Assembly: GCA_008711295.1 (NCBI GenBank)
Contig: VUYV01000149.1
Location: 1,892,980 to 1,956,979, forward strand
Length of the DNA stretch: 64,000 bases
Source of the DNA: Anarhynchus alexandrinus
Lineage: Eukaryota; Chordata; Aves; Charadriiformes; Charadriidae
Reading direction: 5' to 3'
Notes under the pieces: generated by a model
What the model saw: only the letters and a program-made list of their open reading frames with translations
Database searches by the model: none
Told to the model about the DNA's origin: nothing
Position numbers and translations under genes: made by a program
Part shown: one piece after another, positions 35,401-48,800 of the stretch
Layout of the letters: each line of letters opens with the position of its first letter
Numbering within the stretch: the first letter of the stretch is position 1

Positions 35401-36457
35401 TGTGAAAGTTGATGAACAACAGAAAATGTTCAATTTGTTTCTTCTCCCCCCCCCCCGAATATGCATGAAAGGTTCATAAAGGAACTGCATATATAGTTTT
35501 TAAACTTCATCCCTCATGGAAGCATTAACTTCTAATGCATATGCAGGAAAAAATACTGTTTGACTGCTCATCAGGCTGCCGCTGATTTTAACTGAAAGGA
35601 AGATAGGTTTTTAGTCTATCTCCCTCTTAGACCGTGTAGGCTCTGTCTGTGTTGCAGGGGTGCGAACGTTGCCTGGTGCGTCTGCTGGAGCTATCTTTAA
35701 TGTGATTATTTGTATGAATGTGTGACTGAGTCCCAGTAGCGCACTAGGGTGCCACTAGATTTGGACGTGTATCATCACGAAACAAAAAACAGGCGGCTGT
35801 TGGCACAGGTGGTGGACACAGATGATTAATATGTATGGGTTTTTACTATAAAGCACAAAAGAGCAATCTTAGTGTAGTAGATGCCTGTGGTATGCTAGAG
35901 ACCGAGGCAAATATTTTGGTGACATATCATGAAAAATATGTTTCTAAGGAAGGATTTGAAGGAGTATAGTGAGTTACCATTGAGGATGTTTACCTGGAGC
36001 TCTTGCCAAAGGTGAAGGACCTCACAGCATCCACTTTCTAGATGCTCCCAGAACTTCACTGCAGCGCTGAGCTGGGCACATTGGAATTAGATTGTGTATT
36101 CCCTAATTAGTACTGCAGCCACACAGCATAGATCTTGCTCTGGAGCCTGAAAGCAAACTGCTGCCTCAGTGACATGTTCCGATGTTTATGTGCACTGAGC
36201 ACATACACCATAGTTAGAATTTTGAATTACTGGTGTTAGTAGTATAGCAAATTCCTCGTACTTTGCAAAATGAGTAGAAAAGCATGTGTGTTCCTCCTTT
36301 GGAGGGTCCCACTCCAGTTTACACTTCTACTTAAATGTCTGGTGAAAATATTTGTGCCAAGGTGCTAGTGTTTGACTCGGCAAACCTTCTATTCCACCTG
36401 CTTTACTCAATACTGAATTCCAGTAAAAGACTTGTCATCTCTATCTTTTTACTAATG

Positions 36458-36478
36458 TGACCCCTCAAAAAGGGGTCA
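36458..36478. repeat. Perfect 8-bp inverted repeat
   Basis: TGACCCCT, loop CAAAA, AGGGGTCA. It could fold as a hairpin; the arms also resemble nuclear-receptor half sites in everted order, but one extra G makes that weak. Confidence 0.5.
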
Positions 36479-36777
36479 TTTTTCATTATATTATTATTTA
36501 ATGCCTTACAAAATGAAGATGCTACACTGACAGACTTCAAAGCCTTTGACTTTTGTGCCTCCTGTTCACTCAGGAAGTGGTACAGATGAGAATTTTTTTG
36601 AAAAGAAGTGTCATAAAACATTGCATCAGAGTTACCGCGCTAATTTCTAACATTTCCTGCTACGCTCTTAAAGTGAAATTTAGTGATTCTTTGTTAGTAA
36701 CAAGCTAACATGTGGAAATCCTTGGAAGAAATCTCAATCTCTAGTAATGGAAAGGTGCTTTTTTCAGAGTTCTTGGA

Positions 36778-36804
36778 AAGCTCAGTTTCAGGAAAACTGA
36801 GCTT
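36778..36804. repeat. Perfect 11-bp inverted repeat with 5-base loop
   Basis: Arms AAGCTCAGTTT and AAACTGAGCTT around CAGGA. The stem does not extend further, so it is too short for a microRNA precursor. Confidence 0.55.
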
Positions 36805-37743
36805 AGTAAAACGTTATTTCTAATTGTTCAGCTAGAAGTGAGATGAATGAATGTTATATTAGGTAAAAAAAAAGGCTAAGACCCTGTCTTAACTTTTGCT
36901 CTTCTTTCTTTGATTGTCCTCTTACTTGGATTTTCACTTATGTTCTTTAATGTGTTTTCAGCTTTGACATTTAGCTCTTTGAAATAGACAATATTTTCCA
37001 CATGTTATGTTCAGTGTATTTCAGTCATAACATAGGTAAGCTATTGGATGTTACAATACTTCTTTCAAGTTTAAAATGTACTGTTGAAACACCTAAGTGA
37101 CCAAGATGTACAGAAATAGCTCACTGAAATCACTTTAAAAAAATACTTCTGAGGATCTTGCTGAAGTTTCTTCTAAGTAGAACTTGCCCTTTGTTTGTGT
37201 GGTAGTGTTTCTATTCTTGATACCTGTTGTTCTATTATAAAAAAAAACCACCTCAAAAACAACCTTTCAAAAATAAATCCTGTACTTATTTTTGCTAATA
37301 CAAAATTGACAATATTTTAAACTCCAGTCATGTATTGTCTTCAGTATCACGTTTTTCTTCAGAAGCATTTTTCAATTAGAGGAATGTACGAGACTTATAT
37401 TTTAAGAAAAACAAATTTACCGGTATCTCCTCTTCAATATAAAAAAAAAAACCCTTGCATTTAAAATTAAATTAATCATGTCAAACTTGAATACTCTTAA
37501 ATGTAATGAAAGAAATAATTATTTTATAGTAGATTTTACATTTATGAAATCAGTCTACTACACCTATTGATACTTCTTGTTAAGGAATAATCTTTTCAAA
37601 TCGCAGATTTTTTTTAGTAAAAGATCATATCCAGGCAGTTTGTGCTAGAGAGGTGAGTAATTCACAATCATCTGTTGCACCGTTTTGTAGTAGTTTACTT
37701 CTTCCCATAAACTGCTTGGTAATTTGTTTTCTGGGGCAGCCCT

Positions 37744-38420
37744 TGTTATGGTTTGAGGAACTCACAACAGTTTATTGTCATTCAGGCAGTTATTCTATCA
37801 TCCGATGACCCCTCCCCACCCAGGAAGGGGAATCGGGGGAAAAAAACAAGGAAACCTGAGGGTTGAAATATAAACAGATTTAATAGAATAAGACTAGATA
37901 ATTAACATTAATAACACTAAAGAACCAGTGTTAATCCCAATACCAGTATAAAATATACGAGGATTATCCTCAGCCCGTTCTATCCGTAGAAGCCGTGCGC
38001 TCCCAGCAGTGACAGCCAATGTGGGACACTGTGAGCGCTGCGTCTTCACGAGGAAGGGAAGGGCTCAGGGCTCCGGCACCAGGGCAAGGAGTTCTCAGGA
38101 TGGCAGCCATCATGGGAGAGAGAGAACTCCTCAGCAAACTTGCTAATTTATATTGAATGTGACGTACATGGTATGAAATACCCCTGTTGGCAGCTTGGGT
38201 CAAGTGCCCGGGTCTCGCTCCTCATCCCTACACCTGGTGAGCTCAAATACACTGAGACCTTGAAACCCACACAACATAGCTGGCTATAGAGTAAATATTT
38301 TCACAAATTCAGCCAGCAGAGTCTTCTAAAAGTGGAATTTTCCCAAGCATGAGAAGAAACCTTACTGAAAAGTAAAGTTACTGGAAGATAAATTAGTCCT
38401 GTGTCACTCAAACCAGGACA
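37744..38420 (-). mobile_element. Probable solo LTR of an avian endogenous retrovirus, antisense on +
   Basis: On the minus strand the element begins TGTCCTGGTTTGAGTGACAC (from 38420) and ends CAAACCATAACA (at 37744), with the TG...CA termini of an LTR. An AATAAA signal lies close to its 3' end, and a TATA-like ATATAAAT lies in its middle. The 677-base length is normal for an LTR. The text matches a widespread avian LTR that I recognise but cannot name with certainty. Flanking five-base words (gccct on the left, gctgt on the right) agree at only three positions, so a target-site duplication is not clear. No gag, pol or env coding is next to it. Confidence 0.75.
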
Positions 38421-39479
38421 GCTGTCCTTATGTTGTTATGTCTTACGTTCTTCAGCAACACAAATGTGATTATAGGCTGTGATACGGTATAATTGACTCA
38501 TATCTAGAAAAATTAAAAGTATTTCAGCAGTAGTAGGAGATGAAATGCAGCCTCTGCAACGTGGTGGGATTGGCTGACGACCATTGGTAAGAGTATTGAA
38601 ATAGATCCTCTAAAGGAAATGTTTTCACTAGGCTTGAAAGATACTCTCTCTGGCTGTCAGTGTAGTATTTAAGCCCGGTTTACAATTTTTAGACCTCTGT
38701 TGGAGTGCTTTAGGCTTCGTCCAGCGGGAATCCAGCTGCTGTGCTTGGTGCCTGCTCTGCAGAGCAAGTGGAGGTGGTGAGAAGACACCTTGATCCAGCT
38801 AAAACAGTAATGCAGATGTGCCCATCCAGGACCACACGCTTCGGCAGAGTTGAGGTATTTAAGTCCAGGATCTATTACATTCTAGCAGAATACAGAAGAA
38901 CGTACGTGGGTTTGGGCTGGGCTGTTGGGGGGCGCGAAGATGTTTGCTTTCACACAGCGCCTGGCTTCGCTTCTCCGCTACCATCTCTAGTTTTTGAAGG
39001 GGATTGTTTGCTGTTTTGGTGAATTAACCTGTTCTTTTGGCAGAAGACAGTGAAATGCTTAAAGTAGAAGATAGTTCTTATTAATCTCCAAATTAACGTC
39101 TGGTTCTCTGAGAAGGTATCTGTGGCTTGCCTCCTCCTAAAAAGCTTCAAACGTGTAGCTGTCCAGCCCATCTCCCATGAATGTGCACAGATATAATAGG
39201 TAATTACCGTTGGTTCTCACACAAATAAACTGTTCTTCAAAGCGGCGCACGCCTTTTGATAGCCTCATCAGCATGAATGCAAGTCACAAGCATTTCTCAA
39301 AGGTATTTAGCTCAGCAAAGTCCTGGTGCGATCTGCGTCCAGGTGGGAGCTTGTTTCACGCTTGGGAAGCTCTCCCTGCCCTGCTGTGTGACCGCTCTCC
39401 CAGCCGCCTCAGGAACCGGAGGCAGGAGACTGGAGACTCCCTTGTCTTAAGCACACAAATACGGTGCGTCTCGGTAAGA
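38421..39479. other. Intergenic region between LTR and CpG island
   Basis: Nothing recognised; short chance ORFs only. Confidence 0.5.
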
Positions 39480-39860
39480 ACTGAATTTATTTGGGAAGCG
39501 AAGGGATAGACACCTGCTCTGAGGGAGGCTGCGCGGGTTTTTGCTGAGGGACTCCCCCGGCGGAGGAGGTCCGGCCGCCTTCCCCTCAGCGGCGGCGGGG
39601 GGCGCTCTCCGCCATCTTGGCTTTACCTCAGCGCGGCGGCGCTCGCGGCTGAGGCACCGTGATGGGCGGGAAAGAAGTCGGAGGGCTGCGACCATCTCCT
39701 GCCTTTTTTTTCCTTTTCTTTGGTTTTTTTTTTTCGTTTCCCTTCCCCATTATAGAAGTAGTAAAATGCAAAACCGTTGCCCCCACGCAGTTCTCCAAGG
39801 CTCAGCATATTTCAGCTTCTCCAACTCCGCGGGCTGAACTCTGGCTTGGTAAGTGGTAAT
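39480..39860. promoter_or_regulatory. Orphan CpG island with a YY1-type site
   Basis: The GC-rich, CpG-dense core at about 39520-39670 stands alone in AT-rich sequence. It contains CCGCCATCTTGG at 39609-39620, the classical YY1 core-promoter motif. In the minus direction this includes an ATG followed by only nine codons (MAESAPRRR) and a stop. In the plus direction a strong donor (gtaagt) lies at 39849. These features suggest a transcription start, possibly of a noncoding RNA, but no coding gene was recognised on either strand. Direction is unknown. Confidence 0.5.
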
Positions 39861-42800
39861 AGAGGCTTGGCAGACCCTCAAAAAGCCAAAATGCTTAAAA
39901 AATAGCAAGTGAGAGTGTTCATTCATAATTTTAGCTACATTTGCACCTTTTCTTGGTTTCAAACAAGTGCAAAGCACTTGCTGAGTTTTTCCTGTCAGCG
40001 ACTGAGAAATTGTGCCTCGGGGGTTTGAGCGGTGAGCTCAGGGTTTGGTGCTCTTGAAAACTCTCCCAGCTGCTGGGAAAGATAAGTTTACCCCTCAGTT
40101 TTGCTGTAGATGGTTTCCTATGAATCAGAAATACGCAGTTTTAGTAAGAGCTGTGTTTTATGTTTAGGGTTTGTGTGCTTTATAAAACTGACAGTTGTTT
40201 GGGCTTTCTTCAGCAAGGAAATAAGCAAGCGTGGCATGAAAGTGACACAGTGAAGGTTGTTTCTGTAAAAACGTGGAAAGGATGCAGGGCTGGAAGGCGC
40301 TGGGGCGTTTGGGTCGTGTTCCATGGGCGGACGGACAGACGCGCAGAGAGATGGGTGTCGCACCACGGCCGTGCTTTCTCAGCTCTGGATTTTCAGAACT
40401 GCAATGTCAGCGCTTTTGTCAGCTTTTTCTTGTTCAAAAAGTGTTTCTAGGTGATAGGTGGAAAGGAGGAGTGCTAACAAAATTATTCACAGAAACGTGT
40501 GATAAACTTTGCCTTTTCCAATGTATTTTTGTTCCCAACAGCTAGGATTGAATCTCAATTGAGTCAATTAATTGTTCAGAGTGCAGCTCCAAGCACAATA
40601 TCTCCATGTAGTGGCACCAAGGCATCCACCTTTGTAATGATTTAATATAGTTTTGCATGAAGTGCAAATACAGTTGAAATTAATGAACATGTATCTATTG
40701 CTTTAAATTACACTAATTGCACAGGCAAGTATGTGAACTAGCCCAGACCTTTGGTTGACTTAGCTTTCCACGTACCCTGTCTTCCATGTGCTGGTTAAAA
40801 GCGAGAATGCCATGTTGTTATGTCAGGCGCAGTGTAAATATTTTGTCTCCCCACCTAGTCTCACCAGGGGTTAAAGGAAGATAGAAATAGTGACCTGAAT
40901 AACACAACACATAGAAGGCAGTTGCTGAAAGAGGTAGAAATCTCTTTCCTTCAGTGTCGGAGGCAAGAAGCCAGGGTTACAAGAGTTTCTTTAAAACTCA
41001 ATGGTGTGCTTGTATGTTCCGTAACTTGAACAGAAATGGGTACAGTCTTTATTGTTGTATGGTGTCACTGCTTATCTTACACGGTCTGTATTAAAATCCT
41101 TGTGTATACAAGGATGAATTCTTGGGTGACGAAATATATCCTGTTTTCAATGTGGACTGAAACAGCCTGCACGTTGAAAGTTTCAGAAAAGAGTGTTTCT
41201 GTGGTCATTTCTGTGAATAGAAGAAATCAGCCCATATTCAAAATAGCATAGATGGGTTTACTTTGTGTAATTAAGACCACCTGAGATTCAGCTGGTCTAA
41301 ATTAAAAGTTCTCCTCCTTGTGTTTTGTTGGTCTTGTATGCCAAGCTCAGCATCCAGTATCAGAATCTAAGATCACGCTAAACATGTCTTATAGTTTAAC
41401 ACCCAGCTAGGTTTACTGCAGATTTATCTATTGACCTCTTTCTGCAGCAGAAGTAGCACCTGTTGTATAGGTAAGAATCTTTCTCAGAATGAGAGATGGA
41501 TTTCCAATAGGTCTTGAGTTTCGTATCTTGTTTTATGGAAGTGTGTATGTGAATATGCTTTCTGCCAGTTTAAAAGCCAAGTTGCTGACCATAATGGGGA
41601 GAAAAAATATTCAGTGAATTTAGACTATAAAAAAAGACTGGTTTAGCCTGTTCACATTTTCAAGGGACCGCAAGGATGTCCTGGGGAGATTCTGGCCACC
41701 CATGCTCCCTCGTCAGTCAGGGTTCTGTGTTCTGCATGTCATACAGTGCTTTGGAAGATGACCTGGGAAGCAGCTATGAAACTAGTTAGTTATATCGACA
41801 CAGGTGTGTGTCCTTTCTGCTCTGGAAATATTGTGAGACCTTATTAGCAGCAAGACAGGCAGGTTCCAAGGTTCATATGAGGTGACATATGACTAGCTCA
41901 TCATTGACGTATGCTGTGAAAGCACAGGTTTGCTTTTGAAGGCCATGCATTTTACAGGGGTTTAGAGAGAACTGTTGTACATGTTATATTCATGTACTGT
42001 ATTCTGTACTAAAAGAACTACTGATTGCTCTTTTGGTATCTGAGACTATTATGAAGTAGTAGACTGAATACAGAACAAAGTAACTCACTATTTGTCTCCT
42101 ATGGATTAAAAATGCAGGTTTTAAAAGCTTGTTTAGCTCATCTACTGACGTTAGAATTAAAGAGCCAAACAAAAAGAAAGGGGTGTTGCTTTGTTTAATT
42201 TACAGCAATTAAATAAAATCCAGGATCTAAATGTTCCCTTTGGAAGGTACAGTTGTAGCTACATTGTTTACACTTAATTGTAAGCACTGAACAAGTTATT
42301 TGCACTTCTCCAACACTGGGGACTTTGGTTTTCAGTCTTAATCTTCCGGCCAGTTATGTTGGAGAGCTTACTAACTTAAAACAATTTAATGCGCATGCAT
42401 TTATGTAAGCGATCAGCAGTTGTAGGGTAAGAGGAAGAGAGTTAAGTGTTGTTTGTTTAATAGAGTGCATTAGATCATATATTGTGTAAAAGTAGAAGGC
42501 CATACAGCACTGTAGAACAGGATACATAATTTCTTAAAACTTGATTCTGTTTCTGATAATAAATCACAGCAAGGTACATGCATAAAAGAACAACAAGAGA
42601 TAATTGCCAAATGTTTACTTTAATTAAACTTCTTTAATGATACACAATACAATGTATCCACTACTTTGCTAAAATTCACAACAAAAAGCAGGTTTCATAT
42701 GTTTAAAAATATTTTTCATAATAAATTCATAAATAGATGAAGGTAAAGTATAAAAAAATTACTGTAGTATGTAAGCTTGCTCCCTTGTCTCCTCATATTC

Positions 42801-45800
42801 CGAATGATCCAGTCAGTACTGTGATAAGAAAGTTTAAAAGCAAAGTAGTTACTGATGATTAAAAAGGTACAGCCTGCATCTCTGGAAGAAACCTTGAAAA
42901 ACAGCAACAGATTTGTCCTAGAAAATGCAGAATAATTTTAACACTGTTATCATCCAAACCCCTCAAATAATTTTGGAATGCAGTGAATGAATTCAATATG
43001 AATTAGAGATTTTTATTTTCTCCCCAACAGGTGCGTGAGCCAGACTCACCTGAATGCTATCTAGTCTACGGAACTGTGGGGTTTGTATCTGTCAGATATC
43101 AGTGAGTGAGGCACAAAAGAGGGAAAAGCTGGTTGACGGCACTGAGCGTAACTGACTATCAAAAATTTTAGCATTTCTCCTTACAGACTTACAAAATAGA
43201 AATCTTTAAAAACTGTTACAAATAACTAAATTCACCTTCTGCTCAATATATGTCTGTATCTACTTTATGTCTGGCAAGCAGGACAGTGTCTAACCTCGTC
43301 CATTGGCTTCCCCTGCTTTTGAAATGGTATGTGTAGTAGCACCATTCCACCACTTAACTCTAGCTGGTGAATCCCTTATATTACACCACCAAACTGTATT
43401 AGCAAAGTTATTCTCGTCATCAATATTATCACTTTCTTAAGAAAATGTATATAGCATTTTATTTTGTCAAGTATCAAAGTACTTTTCACACTTAGAATAA
43501 TCTATTTTAATACCATTTATAAAGGGAAAAATGCTTACTTATGCACAGCATTGAAATAGAGAATAAACATGAAAAATACAGAATAATCAGGATGCTCTGC
43601 CTTTCACATGAATGCATTCTTTTTTTTCTGGTAACTACTTCCCTTTAGTGCAAACCCAGTTCCATACAAGTTTTGTGCTTTTTTGCAATGGTAACTAGAT
43701 GCTTTTGAAGACATTGGTAGGCATCTGTCTGCAGCTTTAATGTCCCTGAAAATTCAGCTCTTAACACACTTTCTAAAAGTACCTTCAAATTGTCAAGACA
43801 AGTTTGCATGCCGTGTTCAAAGGACAATCTTTCATACCCTTGTTTTTGCATACAATAGTTTTGATACCCAAAATCACTCCCTCACATCTTCATATGACTC
43901 TATATAGCTCATAGAATTTATTGCAGAAAAAGCAGGTGTTGATCATCGCATGTTCTACAGCACAGGGCAGTGTAATAGGCTGCTACTTAGTGGTTAGCGA
44001 AAAGACGCTGGCTTTTGGAAGTATATACATTGTCTTGGTCAGATGCCTTAAAAAGACAATTTCTAAGGAAATACAGTCTTTCATTTAATGTTTTCCTCTG
44101 CTTTTATCTTGAGAAGATAATTTTGTGTCATAAGGGCTCTTTGTATTGATTGAACAATTAGAAATCATAACTGCAAGCTTGCCACAATTGTGGTCATATG
44201 TAAGGTACTTTCTCTAAGCTAAAATTTACAGAAACTTGGATCCTTTTAGCTATCTATTACATCTGAATAGTGTGTACTCTAAGATGTCTGAGTGAGTTTA
44301 TGGGGCAATTAAGGTTTAAACTCCTACAGGTTAGTTAATGATAAGGTGTATGTTCTTATGAAGTCTTAAAATAGGTGACGACTGTTCTTAGTATCCTAGT
44401 CTAGACTTTAACATTAAAAGATATACATGAATAAAGGAAAATAAAATAGTTCACTTGTAGTAATGTAGCTGTAATAGAAACTTTTGAATGGGCTAGGTAA
44501 GCCTTAGACAGAAGTGGCTTAAACAGAAGCAGCTTTGTGAAGCTGCTGTACCTACCTAATACCTTACCCTGACCTACACTACCTACTCAGATGAATGATG
44601 GCAAAGCTGGACCTGATTGATTTCAGAGTACAGTGTATTATATACACACAGATATTAACTGTCACAGGAGCAGGAGATTGATAGATGTGCAAAAACCTGC
44701 TGGTTATAGTCTATCTGGTGGCCCTTTAGTGCTTTGTGACAGGAAGATCAATCCTCACTTCTCTGTTAAATTTGAAGCTGAAAGAAAGTAGAAACCACTG
44801 TCAGCAGTTCAGTTGTATAACTGAATTGGAGATAACTCAATTGAAGTAATTGTGCAAAAGAAACATGGAAAGTAACTTTTTTAATGATAAAGAGAGCCTC
44901 CATAAATTTTTATCAATGTATGATCTTGGATTGTGTCTGATCTTCTAAAGGTTTTCAAATGGTGTCCTGGAGGAGAGAGACATACTTTTATTACTTTTAC
45001 CTCATAATGGAAGGAATAGGTTCTAAATACAGCTTCAAGCCGATTTAACAGCTCTCCAAATGTTAAACTGTTATGTTACCATCCACTTAACTAGTTTAGC
45101 AGTCCACTGTTGTTCCGTATAGATAGCAGTCAAATTACTGTTGTACAAAAAGCAAACAGGAAAACCCATAACTACTTGTGTAGTGTATTATTTTACCTTT
45201 GGGAAGGAAATTATTTCCTTTGAACTGAGTAAGCATTGATTAAACCTACCACATTCAATCAGACTAAATAGAAAACCTTCCCTGACTGTTACTCAGGCTT
45301 CACTTGACTCATTCTTGTGAAGTTATTCTGTTCACTTGTTTCCACTGACTCATATGGAAAAACAAGGCAATTGTTGACATGGTCTGTCTTCAGTGACACC
45401 TAAAGTTACAAATGTAATACAGGTAACTGCCTTTATCAGTATTCAAGTAATAGAAATCCTTAAAAAAAAAAAAAGACATAGTAAAAAAATTCACAACCCT
45501 TTTGTACTTCAAAGAATTATTTTTAAAGTGCATTTTAGCATATTACAGTCATTAAAACAATGCTATTTAAGATCAGGAGGGGAGAATATGCTGGTTATTT
45601 TTATCTAACCTCTGGCAACAATTCCATGGACAGCAAATATACATTTGGGTTGGTTTGTTTGTTTTGATTTTGTAACCCTGCTCTTTTCCAAGTAAACCAA
45701 AATGAAATGATAAAAAAGATGCAGAGGGCTAAACTTGTGTGGGAAATCAGAACATCTAGTTGTGGAATAGTTTGTTGGGTTTTTTTCTAAGGTATGTAGT

Positions 45801-48800
45801 GGGGATTGCAATTAAATACTTCCATCTGAGATTTTTTGCTGCTTCAGATAGCTCTATAAACCAATTCAATAGAGTTAAAAGAAATCTAACACTAAGTGGC
45901 CCATAAAAACTAGGATACCCAGGGGGCTGGTTGTCTAACCGAAATCTCAGTGCGATTATCAGCACCAAAAGATACTACAAAAATAAAACTGAGACAGTAT
46001 TTCCCAAATCTATGAATCTCTTCTTATAGCATGGAAAAGAATTATCAAATCTGAGAACAGCCCAATTATAAAGGACTCTACTCTGTGACTCTGAAGACAC
46101 TATACTTCATACAACTGTAATAAAATATAACTATTAATCTACATGGGCTAACAATGTGGCATCTTTTATTGCCAAATTTGTAAATCTAGAAGGCATTTTA
46201 GTTGATGAAACAACCTAGTACCATTTGAGAAAGGATAATTAAGTGGTTAGGGTGATTTGCCTAAACTTTGGGATTCATTTCCTTTCAATTCTACCAAGAA
46301 CTACACATGTCCTCAGCTCTGTTGCTCTTTAATTGCCTCACTTCTTATCCCACAAGGGTGGGAATACAAGCTACGTGCTCATCATCAGCTATTGGGGCAA
46401 AGTGAGCCACGTGAGAGCCACCTCTCACAAAAGAGTACATATTCACTCCAATTTCCTTGGATTTTCCCTGTTTACTGGTTGCACACTCTGCCTGTAACCT
46501 GTTTTGTTTCTGTGAAGTTTCCACAGAGAATGACTGACAGGGGTTAAACTGAGCACTCTCCAAGGCTGGAAGGTACCAAAAGGAGAGTAACTTTATTTTT
46601 CAGTTTCACAAAGCATGTATTGTTCTCACTTCATTTTTCTCCAGCACACTGTTTACACAAAATAATGCAATAGGGTAAACTTCAGTGGTCTGTTAATATA
46701 TAAATGTTTTGGAAGCAGGATGGGTAAAGATAAACAATTTCAATGAACGAAATAACATATAAATTCATCTTGATTTAAAGAGACTTACATTCTAACGTTG
46801 AGTAAAACAATCCTATGAAGAGAAACTAATGATGTCATTACCTCCCAGTTCCCTGAAGACTGGCATGAGATGGCAAAAGACATTCAAATGGTCAACTGGC
46901 TGGGACTATGAGATTAAATAACGGAGGTGTAAATCCTACTGGGACAATATATACTGGGGCAAATCAAGGAAAGGCTTTGATGTTATTTAAGGGTGCTACT
47001 GTGTGAGTGTATACATAACGTAATGTACCACTGCAGTAACGCGTGTATATTGCATGTGACGATCAGCTCTATATTTCAAATAAATATGATCTTCTTTGAA
47101 GGCAAAGAAAAAACTGAGCAAGAGCTCCACTTTTCATGAATTTCTTAGAAATCTATGCAGTTATTAGCTGGGCTTCATTTAGTTTTGTAGTTTTTCTCCT
47201 CAAAAATTGACCTGCTTTGCAATATAGTGAGAGTGACAAAATCATTAGGGCTCTTCTTCTGTTCCTAAGTTTTTTCATTTTTTTTAAAAGTTGTTTTGCA
47301 AAGCAAATTTTAGCAGGTTGCTGGGCTGACATTTATTTGGCATTATATTTACATTAGTATAAATATTTGTACAAGTTCCATCCATGGTGATGGACTGGAT
47401 GAGTAACTGGAGATAAAATTAGCTTAAATCAAAGTCAATACAAACGATAACAATGCCCACGCTCCTGGGAACCACATTCTGCTGATGATTTCATTTCAGT
47501 ATTTGCCTCTGCATTCCACTTCTAAGTGTTACAGGGCAGGGATCAATGTCCCCTTCTGTGTTTTTGTAATATTTTGCACACTTTGGGTACTGCCAAAAAT
47601 AAATGATAAATACTAATGCAAATACACGGTCAGCCAAGGAGATCTGCTTAAAAGCAATTACTGCACCATAGTCTTGTTAATGTTCAACTGCCAGTAAACA
47701 GGTTTCTTGGCAAATATTTATGTTGTGAACTCTGATCATGCACTACTGAATTATTCACTCGATGCACATCAGTGAACATTTGTAACCCAAGATCTGAAAC
47801 TGAGGTTTTTACCCATAAATCTCAGGTTTATGGCTACGCACTCTCTTCACCCAGGTATCCTTTTGGTTTCAATAGGATTAATGGAATTAAACCAACAGGA
47901 TTGTCTTGTAACACTTGTATTACATAGCTAAGTGTGTGAATTACAAATTTAATACAAGTCTTCATAAGGGGAGTGAAAAGCTCTAAGTTACATTTACTGT
48001 TTAATTTATTTCTGGTCAAGAAGCTCTCAGTCTAGTGAGTATTGTGCTATTACTAATAGACAAAGAAAGGGTTTGGTAATTGAAATAGCCTCTTACTAAT
48101 AACAGCCCAAGCACTGTCATTCACATCTGCTACTAACCTGAAAAAATAAACGAGGTCTTCAGTCTATTTCTTTGTTCCCTTTTGTTCAGGTAGGTAGGGC
48201 ATGCAAACTTGCATTATTCTTGTTACAACATAGAAGAGCCAAGAGTTAGAGGACAAAGCTGAGTTAAAGCCATAACTGAAAAGAGTGAACAAATCACTGA
48301 TGTTGTATTTCATGTTTTCTGACTGAGACAGAACCTGCAGACAGAGTGTCAACCTTCAAGGCTAGTTTAAGAGATATATGGGGGCAAATCATAAGGAAAA
48401 GTATAGTGCTTGGTCTAACTCTACTTGTTCACTAAACAAACCTCAAAACTAAGGAAATGGAAAAATGAGGAATTATTGATCCATCTACTGTAAAAACACA
48501 ATCATACACGGACTGCATTGCAAACAGGATTTATGTTCGTTTTGCATCTTGCTCCAGTTTTAAGATGAATTACTATGTAAACTACTGATTTCAATCTGAG
48601 TAGTAGCAATACTGTTCTTAAATGTGTGTGAATTTTTATGAGCATGGCTTAAAGTAATTTGGCACTAATCCTGCAAATGGTGGGAGGCTGAGCTTATCTG
48701 AGGGTCCACGTTCAAAGCATGCAGAACTGCAGGACTGTGACATGCAGCTGTAAACTATAATATGTCATGACATAAAGTCAAATACTTGCTAGTATTCTGT

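Larger units (their letters stand above)
35401..37743. other. Intergenic region downstream of the HDHD5-type gene
   Basis: No gene or repeat family recognised. Two perfect short inverted repeats are noted at 36458-36478 and 36778-36804. Confidence 0.5.

Noticed and set aside
36778..36804. MicroRNA precursor
   Set aside because: An 11-bp stem that does not extend is too short for a pre-miRNA hairpin.
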